From: Seriola aureovittata
Lineage: Eukaryota > Chordata > Actinopteri > Carangiformes > Carangidae
DNA: 64,000 nt
NCBI RefSeq assembly: GCF_021018895.1
Contig: NC_079376.1
Coordinates: 9,493,001-9,557,000 of the forward strand
Direction: 5' to 3'
This document shows positions 1 through 12,200 of this stretch, in pieces. Each line of letters begins with the position of its first letter. Positions within the stretch are counted from its first letter, which is position 1. Position numbers and translations under genes: made by a program. A model generated the notes under the pieces. It was not told the origin of the DNA, made no database searches, and worked only from the letters and a program-made list of their open reading frames with translations.

Positions 1-2700
1 GCAGATCAAAATATCATTGGCTGGTGCTGAGCAGCTCAGATATCAGCTGTTATGTAATAATGATCAACATCTCACTGACTCTCAGAAACAGAAATAAGGA
101 GGAAATGTTTAATTGTCCCGGAGTTAATGAAATTTGCAATTAGATCAGTTTGGTTGTGCTTGTTTTTGCTGTATATCCATATGAATCTTTCTGAACATTA
201 TTATTGGTACATTGTGTGAGACACCAGAGTCAAATTCTTAAGCACAAACATGCTTCGATAATAAACATCATTATGATTCTGAATTGTTCAAAGAATAGAC
301 CAAAAAAGAAAAAAAAATTAAATCTATGATCGAAGATTTAAATTTATAGATTTAGATCTCATATTCTCATAATTTTGATTTAATTTCTGAATTTTAACAA
401 TATACATTCTGATAAGTTAAAAGTCTGACTTAGTTCCATAAAATGTACGTTATTAATTAAATTAAATTAAACAGCACATGATAGTCAAATATCTTATACA
501 AATTCTTTCTTGAAAAATTTCCATTGTGCAAAAACGACAGATAATCCAGGATATATGTAAATTCTGAGTTACCATAAGAAATAGTTCTCAGATCTGTTTG
601 GCTTGTAATCACACATTTAAAATATTTATTAATTTTATGGTAGAAACATAGATAATACAAAAACATAGGGTTCACCTTTATGCAATAATATATTCACTAA
701 CTATGTTCATCATAGATTTGCAGTATAAAACCAGTGCACATTTGGACACATGAACATCAGCCTTATTTACATAGCAACAAAATGGTATAAAACATTAGAA
801 AAATGACAGACAGCACTACTTAAAATAATCAAAAACATCTGTTTTTGCAACAGCTCAAGAGTGACCTTCAAAATACCGAGGTGTAGGGAATAGAAAAATT
901 ACAATAGAAAATCTTAAAAAATAATTTATGTACTTATGTACTAAAAAAAAAAAAAAGAAAAAAAAATCATGTCATCAAAAAATTCAACAAATCTGATAAT
1001 ACTTTCTACAAATATCTACATAAATGTAAGGCATGGACAGTTTTGTAATGATATGCAGATAGGAGACATTCATTCTTTCAGTGGACTACTTTGGGTCGGG
1101 CTGGAGAACAGACGAGCCTGAGAAGACACAAACAAAAAACAACCTTTATCTCAAAACTTAAGTAAGTTACATAAATAGCAACCAAGGTATCATACAGTTC
1201 AAAACAAAACCACTGTTGATGGTTTGCGTTGTATTTCTTTGAGTGAATTCAAAGATTTTTATTAAGACAACTGTCAGCTTGCTGAAAAATTTGATTTGTT
1301 TAAAAACAAACAAAAACACAGAATTAATGTACAAGCATGGTTGGGTAATCAAATTTTTTGCAGTGCAAAAACACCTATTATTATATTATTATAAAAAAAA
1401 CTTGAAATATTTATATGATCTGCCACTACTGCTCTGCTGCCAAAATGAACAATCCTCTAGTATTTTAACACATCAGTGAATATTGCAAAGGTATGTCAGC
1501 AGAACCTCATTTATCATCTTCAGATGAAATATTCAGTTCCGTCAAACACATGAGAAATGCAGCCGTAATGAAAACAGATGAAAAACTGTCCATTGTCAGC
1601 ATGGCTGTCACACTCCAGTCTTTGAGTATAAATGTCCTGCAGGTTTTTATTACTGCCTGATGGTTAACAAGCCACATTTTGCACCTCACACACTAGGCAT
1701 GGTTCATTATAGTATTATACCGTTGTTTCTGTACGTTTCAGTCCATTTACTATGAATTATGCACATCTACTTCACAGTACTGCCAACAATTTTTCAGAGC
1801 ATACCAGTTTTTTTTAGATTTATGAATGCCTTTTTTCTCTACATTCAAGACAGCCACTGGTTTCGAGTTAATGTCAGTATGAATGAAACAAGCTTGAAAC
1901 ATGTAATCCATCACACTAAAAAGAGCTAAGGTAGAACTGTTGTCTAATATTTAGAAGTTTTCTATTTCATATATTTCTATATCACTTAAAGTGACTTAGC
2001 CTTCATGTAAAGAAAATCACACCTACAGCATGCTTACTTTTCAGCGCTAAGCCGTCATTGCAAATAACTATCTTATTTATCCATCTAGGTGTATAGTGTA
2101 CATCCCATTTTTCACTCTATATAATGGATAAATTCCACACTTTCATAGTTTGGACACTAAAATAAAATGATAGGGGGTACTATACAATATAGTACGTAGT
2201 AAGTGATTTTGATCGTGTTTGGCATGTTCATGTGCTGATAGCAAGCTCTGACATTTGATCACCCAATAAACAGGTAGTAAGAAACCTTAATGTTATCATT
2301 ATCCTTTGTGCATTGTCCATGACTGCTTTATCATTTGTCTCAGGCTCAAATTTCTGATAACACAATTTCTGAATACGATGTTGCTCGACAGCTTACTCAA
2401 ATCTCAGTTGTCCCAACCATGATGTAAAGTTGATGTTTCTGTCATTCTGACATGTACTGAAACAAAATGCACTCAAAATGCTTTAGAATTTAAATCAGTA
2501 ACATTATATATGTTTAATCAGCAAAAATGATCTTAAACATGGTATGAATTATAGGAGGGTGAGAAACCTGCAGGATGTGTTTGTTTGAGACCACAGTGTA
2601 AAGTCTAGTGCACTCAGTGACTGCTGACAAGTCAGTACCCATTCTGAGAAAAGCATTGTGCTGCTTTATTATTTGGTGGAGTGAGTATATTACACTCACA
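1..2700. other. AT-rich DNA downstream of pcnt, no gene supported
   Basis: This stretch is AT-rich, with many short A and T runs and no long open frame on either strand that looks coding. The part nearest 2700 could be distal 3' untranslated sequence of pericentrin, which is read on the minus strand and stops at 3241. A weak hint of a terminal exon on the minus strand lies near 1122 (a tctcag acceptor followed by a short open stretch); it is discussed under findings. Nothing else is claimed. Confidence 0.5.
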
Positions 2701-2705
2701 CTCAC

Positions 2706-2858
2706 CTGGACCATTCAGGTAAAGTGGCGACAAGCAGCTCAGGTACAGCCACGTCCTGTTCTCCTGCAGCCAGCGCTGCCGATAACCAATCATATCAGGG
2801 GAACAGGCTGACTGTATCCTCCTTTCCTCTTTAGGGGGCACGGCTAAATGAGTCTTGC
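2706..2858 (-). other. unassigned exon-like open stretch
   Basis: On the minus strand an open stretch runs from a tag acceptor at 2859-2860 to a good donor (CCAG followed by gtgagtgtga) at 2706/2705. If it starts in phase 1 it encodes about 51 residues that look protein-like, including the runs PDMIGYRQRW and ENRTWLYLSC. I do not recognise the protein. It lies about 0.4 kb beyond the pericentrin stop on the same strand, so it could be a stray exon of a downstream gene, an exon of an alternative pericentrin 3' end, or chance. The opposite strand is also open here, which weakens the case. Confidence 0.25.
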
Positions 2859-3118
2859 CTACTAGGTTGGGAGATGATAGAGCACAGAGGTTTTGTGGGA
2901 TTTGATAACATGTTCCCAGGAAATGTTAGGTCGCCCAACACAACATCATAATTTGTCCTAGAATTACTTGTACTGTCTTGTACTGAACTTATCCTGGAAA
3001 ATGAGTGACCAAAGAAAGGGGCATGTGTCTAAAAGATATAAAAACATACACCCAGTACCCTGTGACTACACATATCACACTTTATATTAATTAGGTGCTC
3101 AGAACCCAACACGTTGTG

Positions 3119-3179
3119 TTTATTAATTTGGTATTAAAGGAGGATGCCTTGAAATTTCCATCACCAGAGTGATTTTATT
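3119..3179 (-). promoter_or_regulatory. pcnt: candidate pcnt polyadenylation signals
   Basis: Two AATAAA hexamers occur on the minus strand, at 3174-3179 and 3119-3124, about 65 and 120 bases past the pericentrin stop codon. Either would give a short 3' untranslated region. The downstream GU-rich element is not obvious, so a more distal site is possible. Confidence 0.35.
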
Positions 3180-3240
3180 TCTTCCACCGTGGTGCATTCA
3201 ACTCAATTTCTGGTGCAAAAATTCACCTGTTTCAGCCAAC

Positions 3241-6200
3241 TTATACTTCATGCTTCTCACCTTGCCTGGCTCCCACCAACCGTTGCTGGACTTTCTCTAG
3301 ATGGTGGATATAATCTGTCAGGGATAGCTCTGGGTCCTGAGACGTTCCCCCTGAATGCCCCGAGGCAAGAGAGGTGCTTGAGTATGACCTGAAGAAAGAA
3401 CAGATCTTATTAGAGGAAAATTTACTTCAATTCAACTTAAATATTTGTAGGGTCTTTAACTTAAATTTTTCAATTGAAGTCTGAAGTTAAAAAACTCTTT
3501 GCTGCAGAGGAGACCAAACCTGTTATGCAACCTGAAGGGCGATTTGCTGGGTGGAACAAGAGCTGACACCGTGTCTCTGTTTGGGGGCGAGTCAGAATTT
3601 GATCTTGGCTTTTGCTGCCTTAAAACTTCAACTTTAGGTCCTGTAAGAGACATTAAGATTAAAAATCCAACCACTCATATACACGGTCAAGCGATGGATA
3701 TGTTAAATTGTGTTCACAAAACTAACCTGGAGCATGCCCATTGACAGTCCCAGATAAAGATAATCTTCTAATTGCTTTCTGCCATTTTTTGGTGAGGAAC
3801 CTCATTCTGTAAGAAAAATAAATATAGGGTTGGTTTGGTTTATCCATACACAAAGCTAATGTACCTTTTAAAAAACATTTACATTCTGGTGTGGCCTCTA
3901 CCTTGAGACTGCTATGACCACTCGTACAACAGCCCTAAATCGTCCGAGGGGTCTGCGCTGGGAGGAGAGTGGAAGTGAGGGCCGTGCCCCCATATGAGCG
4001 ATGAGACACAGTGTGGCCTGCTCACACTCCTGGAAACCTCCCAACAACAGCAGCAGGTAACGCTTCTGGTACACCAGAGCTTTCCTGAAGCTCTCAGCGC
4101 GCAGGTAACGCTCATACAAACGCTGCATCTGCAAACAATTGAACAGAGGTTGGAATTGTTTCATCACTGTGTTTAGGATGAGGGTAAATCTATTTGGAGG
4201 TGCCCAAAAAGTATATCTACACAAAGGAAAACACTACAGTGCTTAATTTCGAAAAAAATCAATCTAATCTGAAATCTGATCCAAAAATGACTATTATGCG
4301 ATTGTTTATATCATAACAAATGTGTGTATGTGCATGCATTTCCTACTGACCTTGCTGTTGCTGGTCACATCATTGATGGGTCTGTTTTCAGTTTCAGTGG
4401 TGATCTTGGCAAGCTCATTCTCTGTGCGGCGCAGCTGCCGCTCCAGGAGGGTGAGTCGATGTTTGAGAGTGGCTCTCTCCTGACTCAGTGATGTTACCCG
4501 CTCCGTCAACTCTGAGTTCTCCTTCAACAACCTCTCCAGCAGACTGGATGATGATGATGATGACGACGACATGGACGGTATCTACAGTGATAAATATAGA
4601 TTTTTTATTTTACGTTTAACCAAGCAGGAGTCCATTTAAGTTTAAATTTAATTACATTTTTACAACATTTCCAGCATTATATGAATTCAACACAAATTAA
4701 GTGACAAATAGGTCAAAGATCAGAAAGGGACCTTCACTAAAGAGTGTCTAGTATTATTACTGCTATTACAAATATTAGCTCCTTCAGCAGTGTTCATGTG
4801 AGAATAATAACCACTTGTGTACCTGGTGGTTTTGTTGTGAGCTGCCTGCCTGGGTGCTGTCAGCCTGGAAGCTGCTTTGGAGATGCTGTGAAGATGCAGC
4901 CTTGTGCTGCTGTCCTGTGGTTCGTCCAGACAGCCTATGAGCAGCCATCTCTTTCTCCTCTCTTTCCAGCTCTGCCAGAGTGTGCTGGAGCTCCTGCATG
5001 CGCTGCTGGTCCTTTTGCCTCAACAACTCCAACTCGCACTAAAGTCAGAAATGGTCATCAGGAGGTGTGCTTCCATGTGTTCAAACTTCAAAATCTTAAA
5101 TATATCTAAAATATGTGCATTATATTTGAGAAAGAAGTGAGTACAGTAGAGAAGTGTAAAAACTAAATTGATGATATCTTACCAGTTTGTTATTGGCTCT
5201 CTCCTGTCGTATCTCCTTCTCCATCTGCTCCTGCCTCCCCTTCCTCCTCTCCCTCTCCCACTGCTCCTCCCTCTCCCTCTCTTTGTCCTTCAGCAGTCGG
5301 AGTCTCTCCTTCAGCTCTGCGAGTTCCGCCCCTTGGCGTTTGGACCGCTCTCGCTCCACCTCTAAAGCACGGCTGGCTTCCTGTTTCTGCTCCTTCAAGG
5401 TCTCCATAGCTACACGATGTCGAGTGGCGGCCTCCTGCTCCCTCTGCAGTTCCTCCCTCCTCGCTCTGTCCTCCTCTTCCCACTTCCTTCTGCTCTGCAG
5501 TAGCTCGGCCCTCAGTTTGTCTGTCACAGCTGCCAGTTCCTCCCCCTGGCTTCGCTCCTGCTCTAGCTGGACACGCATGTCGGAGATAAACTTCCTGTCT
5601 CTGGCTGCATCGGCCTCATGTCTGCGGCTGAGCTCATCCACCTGCCTGGAGCTTCGGTCTCTCTCTTCATCCAGCTTCCTGTGAGCATCTGCGAGTTTAG
5701 AGTGAATCTCACCCAAACGAGATTCTGCCTCAGTCAGGAGACGCTCGAGACGAGTCTTTTCTGTCAAGTTGAGATCTTGTTGGTGGGCAGAACGTTGACG
5801 TTCATCTTCTAGCTCCTTCTGGGTGTCGTCAAGCCGTTTCTCCAGCAGCATACTGCGAGACTGTTCAATCTGAAGCTCACGTCTGAGGTTGCTGCAGGAC
5901 ACCTTCTCCTGTTCTACCTGACCCTTCAGAGCCATGACCTCTGACCTCTGCTGCTCAGAGGATACTTGCATAGCCTGGACAGGGAAGAGGAGGGTCATTT
6001 TTCAGAGTTTAAAAAAGGAAAGCTGAAGTCACTTTGGATTCTTCACATAGTTTGATCTTATAAACACAGCCATTATGCAGAGCCATATTATGGGCATGAC
6101 TAATAAACCAAGTTCTCTGGTTTTCTCTTCTCTTACCTCTCTCCTTTCCTCTTCCTCTCTTTCTTTACGGACACTAAGAGCTCGCTCCTGCTCTAGTTGT

Positions 6201-9200
6201 TGTTGAAGCTCCTGGACTCTGGTTTGCTCCCTCCTCAAAGCTTCCTCACCTTCTTCGATGGCAAGCCTGGAGAAGCAAAATTATACTTTTCACCACTTTT
6301 GGCAGCATTACATGAATGCCTGTTTGTGTGACTGATATTCCTAGACATGAGCTCAAAAAATAAAAACTAGCCAATTAAAATTTAATCCAAATTAATAAAA
6401 TAAGATACAAAGTTATTGAAAATACAGCTATCCCATTAAAAAAAAATGCATCTGTTTGTGGCATCTACTTGATAACTTTAAAAATTATGCCAATGCTGAT
6501 CTCAATCAATATGGCGGATAATACACAGTGTGCTCCATTTTATATATGATGTTGACTTGTTACTGACATAAAATGTTGCTGTTATACAGTATGTAGGTAT
6601 ACCTGAGTGATTGCATTTTGTTATTTTGCTCTTGCTGAGTGTCATGAGCACATTTCAGTTGTGTCCGACTCTCCTCCAGCTCCACCTTTAGGTGGGATTC
6701 AACCTGTCCATCAGTGTGTAGTTGATCTCTGTGCCAGTCATTTTCACCTCTGTAGTCGGTCTGAGGAAGAAAAATGGAAGATCAGCACAGATATTCCAAA
6801 GCACTGAAGTTATCAGATAAGAAATCAATTAAATGTCAAAACTTTAACAAAAACTTCACTGCACAGCATTTACAATAAATTTTCCCCTCAGTAGATGATA
6901 TTAAAGCCTTCATTTAAAAAGATACAGAAACTCACTTGTGTATGTCTCTCTGCCATTCGACAGAGCAGCTCTCGGAGGGCAATCACAGTCTCCTGCAGTG
7001 CCCTTTTCTCCTGCTGCCAGCTCATAGGGGGGTTGGAGGATGATTTGTCCAGTAGGGTGGAACTATCTTCACAATGCTGCTGTGCTTGGCTCAGTGAGAA
7101 GGCTTTTAAGTCTGAGACATGAGGCTGGGAGGAGGAAGTGGCACGCCGTTGGGACAAGGTGAGAATTCTGCAGCTTTCTTGATATACTTTCTTCAACAGA
7201 CCCTGCAGAAAGATGGGGAAAGAAATTGAGTACAATTCAGGGCTTACTGTCAAATAAATATAAACATTTTTAAGTGTAGATGAAGCCCACCTGAAGCTCA
7301 GGTGATAACAGGTCATCACTGTAGCTCATACTGCCTGCAGCACTATCTGTGTTAACTGTTGGGTTCATCCCTCGGCAGCGGAGGTACTCAACAAACTGAG
7401 CATCCAGTCTTTCAGTCTGTTCAAGCTCCACTCTGAGCCTCGCACCCAACTCTGAACTCACATCTGAAGCACAAGAGGAGAACAGAAGAGTTAAGTAGAT
7501 GAGTCTGGTTATATTCTTTTTTTTTTTTCTTTTACTGTCGACAATCTCCATTAAACGACCAAAACCAACAATGTATTGCCCCCATTAAGAAAAAAAGTTA
7601 AACAACAACATAAGTATGAATTCTTCTTTCTCAGTTTTTAAAGATTTGTCTTGAGGAGGAATCAATGGGTTTCATTTTGTGTGCCATGAACAGGTTAGTT
7701 CAGAGTATTATTTATACTTTGTTGAATATTTCTTGCTTTAATTAGTTAGTATCTATAAGTGCTATGAGTCAAGGCAACTGGACATTTCACATCTTATCCA
7801 AAAGGCTTTCATTTTAAACAAGTCTAGTTGCCTTGATGTACCACCTCTAGATAAACCATGACCGGGAGGACTGAAAATCTTCTCAGGTAACAGTTATACA
7901 GGCATCAGGCTCAGTGTGGAAATACTCACTGCTTCCATATCCATCACTGGCCCATTCTGGTGCTGATAAGGAGGAGATTGAGCCAATTGGGGATGGAGGG
8001 GTTGTTAGGTCAAGTCCATCCAACTCATGCACCTAAGAACATAAGAATTACAAATATTAAACCACATCTGAACCAAGATAAAAATCCAAACACTTCTTAC
8101 AGAATGTCCAAAAATAGGATATGCAACCATTGTCAGACAACATACTTTGTCAGCATCCAGAGAGTCAAGCATGGAGAAGTTGTCAGAGACTGACACTGAG
8201 CCTGGGGAGTGGGTATTTTGTGTGGCTGGATCTGGTGTGATGGTTCTAGAGTGGGGAGGCTCCATCACAACCCTGGGAGATGTCTTGACCTGGGGCAGAT
8301 CCAGGCCTGTGCTGTTCAGAGCACTGAGCTCAGACAGGCGAGAGCAGAGAACAGAGGCTTGGAACCGTTCTGGGATTCTGTCCTCGGAGCATTCGAGTCT
8401 CCTTAAAACCTCTGGAGAGCTCAGAGAGGCTTCATCACGAGAGACACTCACAATGTCCTCAAAAGCTCTGTGAGAAATATCTGTTGAATGAAGAAAATAA
8501 AAATTGTCATTATGAGAACAATATTTTGTTGCAATGCCATTGTCATTAAGGGGATTTTTTAATCCTTAATACCTGAGTACTAAGAAGCATCGCTATCATG
8601 TGGTAACAGTGCACAATTAGTACTTAACCTGAATATTTAACAGCAGAGTACATGTTTCAAGACACATTAAGTCCTCACCTTTCTGTGCGTATCCTTGTTG
8701 ATGATGAAGTGTGTCCTGTTGTTGACAGTGCTGTCGGAGTTGCTGTAGTTCTTTTTGTTGATAGGCCAATTCCTCTTCCTGTAGAGCCAGGTCCTCCTGT
8801 AAACCTCGAAGCTCTGCCTTCAGCTGCTGGTTATCATTATCCAGGTCAACAAGGGCACGGTCTTTGGTCTGATAGACAGAAGGACACATTAAAATTCATC
8901 TACTAAGTTTATAATACATAGGTCTAATTTAATTAATTCTAATGAATTAACTCCCAGAGGTGCAGGAACTGTATCTGATTTTCTGTTCAGTTTTATATTC
9001 TCACCTGTCCTTCCTCATGTAGTTTCTCAGCCCTCTCTGTACTGGTACACAGACCCTGTTTCACTGCAGTCAGCTCCACCCTCAGAGCCTGATGATCTGC
9101 TCTCAGTCTGATGAGCTCAGTCTCCTTCTGTCTCAAGGCAGCGTCTGCTTTAGCCAGGGTCACTTCAGCATGTGTCTGAATAAAAAGAAAAACATCCATA

Positions 9201-12200
9201 TTAGCAGTAAGTATCATAATAATTACTTTCCTGGATTGGCATATGCATTCACGCCGCATGTTTTTCCATTTCCTTTTCAGTTTTCTCTAACAAACTTTTG
9301 AGCGCAAGATGAACGGAGTTAAGTGCTTTGCAATGTAGCAGCATTTTAATGAGCACCATATGTCATACATGCATTGTTCCCAGCTTAGAAATTTGATGCC
9401 ATCTTTTACTATTACAAACCATTCTAACATGCTGTGACCATTATGACATACTGAATGTCAAAACCAGCTGTGCAACAGTACAACAGTACAAACAATGTTC
9501 GACAGAATGGAAAGAAATGCAACAGCACAACCGATGCATTTCAGCCTCCATAGTTTCTTTAAAAAGACCACAACTTCTCCTTACCACATCCCGCCAAGAT
9601 AGATCGTAAAGAAAAATAACATGCACCAGCTTTTAAAACAAGAGCTAACAAAGATTTTGCTCCTTCTTCCTCATTTTAATGTCACTTCCTCTGTGCAAGA
9701 TTCTGCTGTCTCAGTGCCGTAACACGTCATTACGCTCCTAACTATAAACAGATGTGGTCTTGCCTGCAGTCGCTAACACAGCTGCATGTGAGCAAAAAAA
9801 AAAAAAAGTGTCAAGATATTTCTTGTTGGGACCTGGGGCCTGTTGAAGCAGGTTCACTGAGTTGCCTGGGTGACTTTGCAAAGAAAAACCCAGACTTCTT
9901 CAAATCTGGAACACAATCTTGTTCTGGGTGTCCTGACCAGTCTAAAGGCACAGTCAGTATTTTTTTGACCACATGCATTTGAAGTAATATGTTCACAGAG
10001 ACATGATTAGAAACTAGATAAATGATTAAATCTCATCTTAGATGTACTTTTTTGCTAACCATCAATCAATTTGAAAGTGACAGCATATCCTGTGTTTGGA
10101 GTTCTGGTTCAAATTAGCATTTTAGATTGTGTTTTTAAAAGTGAAAAAACATTCAGTTTACTTTGTACAGTAGCAACACTCACCAGCACCTCCTTTTGAG
10201 CCTCTTCTTGACTGGTTTCCTTTTCATTGAGTTGAGCTGTCAGGTCCTGGATTAGGCCTCTCATTGAAGTCGCCTCCTGTCTAAGCCTTTCGATTTCCTC
10301 CTGGAGTTGCCCCTCCCTCCTCCTCAGTGCCTCACTTTCGGCAGAAAGCTCTCCCTTCACAGTCTCAAGTGTTTTAATCTTTGCCCTTTCCAGAGCAACC
10401 ACTTCCTCCATGTCTACCACCTCGGCTCTTACCTCCTGAACTTGTCTCTCAAGAGTGAGACTGGTTTCTCTGAGAACCTCCATTTCTATTTTAATTTCCT
10501 GCTCCTTTGTTTTTAGAGTCTCAAGCTCTCTCACCATCTCCCGTTCTTTCTTTTGGAGGTCAGTTACCAGAGTGTTAAGGTGGGCTTTCTCCTTGTGCAG
10601 GGAGCTCACCTCTTCAGCTTGAAATTTCAAACTGTCCCTCTCCTCCTCAGATAGTTTCCTCTTGTCGCTCTCCTCTTCTACTTGTTCTTTCATCTCCACC
10701 AGCTCAGCTTCCTTGAGGGTGAGGAGACCTTGGAGCTCATCTGTCTTCTCCCTCTCAGCTTTCAGCCTTTTCCCAAACTCCTCACCATGTCCTCTATACT
10801 CTTCCTCCTGGGTGAGCAGTAATCGCTCTAGTCCCTCTTTCTCTGCCACTGCAGTCTCAAGCTGACTCTGAAGAGCCTTGAGACGAGATCGAAGGGATCG
10901 AGAGGATGCAGAGTGAGTCAGACTGAGCTCTTGCTTCAGGCTGCTTGGCGCTCCCCTCCTCTCCTGTTCCTGGACAGTGTAGTGGTGAGGTTCAGGACTG
11001 GGAGCGGGCGAGGGATTGATGCTGTCACCATCCTGAGAGTCGCTAACTTCATGTAGGTTGGGGCCCAGTGTGGCGAGTTCTGCCTGCAGCGTGCTGATGA
11101 CCTCATGAAGGCGCTCCTCTTCTTCCTCTTTGTCCTGACGCACTCTCGCGATTTCAGACTGAAGATGTTCCACCTGTGAGCGTAGATCCTCAAGCTCAAT
11201 CTCAAAAGCCTTTTTCAGAAAGATTAGAAGCAGACAATTAAAGTTTTCATCACTGTCTCATCAACTACATGTATTCCCACACTGTCTGCATGCATTGTGT
11301 GTTTTTATAACAACCTTGTTGTCCCTGGTATTCTCCAGCTCCTGTTCAAGCCTTTGGATCTCATTGTTGAGATGGTCGATCTCCTGGTTTTTCTCCTGGA
11401 GTAGTGCTGAGGGAAGTGTCTCTTCCTCCATTTCCTCCTCATCACTTTGTTCTTCTTTCTCCTCCTTGACTATAGTGAGTGCCGACACAGTCTCCTGCAA
11501 GCACAGTTGTACATGCCAGTTTCAATTATAATCTAATAACATAGATAACATGGGTTTAAAGATTAACCAGTCCAAATCTAAAAAACGATACAAGAGTCGG
11601 ATTCTGTTACATCAACCACAGATCCAACCAAAATTCTAACTCTCTTGTTAGCGTGCTGCATTCTCACCACCTGCTTCAAGCCATCCACAAAAACCCACAG
11701 TGGAACAAATCCAATGAAACAAAATTGAGAAAACAATTTATTTACTTAATCACACTTATTAATATTCTATTTCCATTATTACGGATTGAGACATATCGAA
11801 TCGTCTGAAGGAGAAATACACATCATTTTGTGTGAAGTAGCTCTTGCCTTCAGTGCAGCGATCTGTTCCTGGAGCTCATTAACATGAGCTGCATTCTGAT
11901 TGGTCAGTAGCTCCAGCTGTAGTGTGAGGTGTTTTAGTTCAACCTCTTTGATGTTCAAGTCTCTCTGCACATTCTCCAGTTGACCAAGCAGGACCTCAGC
12001 CTGAAAGACATTATTTATTGAAAAAAAATAAAATGTAAATTTTCAAAATTCTGTAATTGCAACATGGATCTGAATACTCGTCCGCATTTGTACCAAAGGT
12101 TAGCACTACAATCAAATGCGCAAGTCAAAAACCACTTATCAGCCATAATCATCTTGGCTACATTACACCAGCTTTGCATAAAATCTTACAGACCTCTTGC

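Noticed and set aside
3898..4224. Minus-strand open frame extending past both ends of the PACT exon as a single-exon gene
   Set aside because: The extra residues are intron read-through; the acceptor at 4129-4130 and donor at 3901-3900 bound the exon.
5187..5684. Long plus-strand open frame of 165 codons opposite pcnt exon 53
   Set aside because: It is the antisense shadow of a heptad-rich exon; the serine- and leucine-rich translation is what reversed Glu/Lys/Gln codons give.
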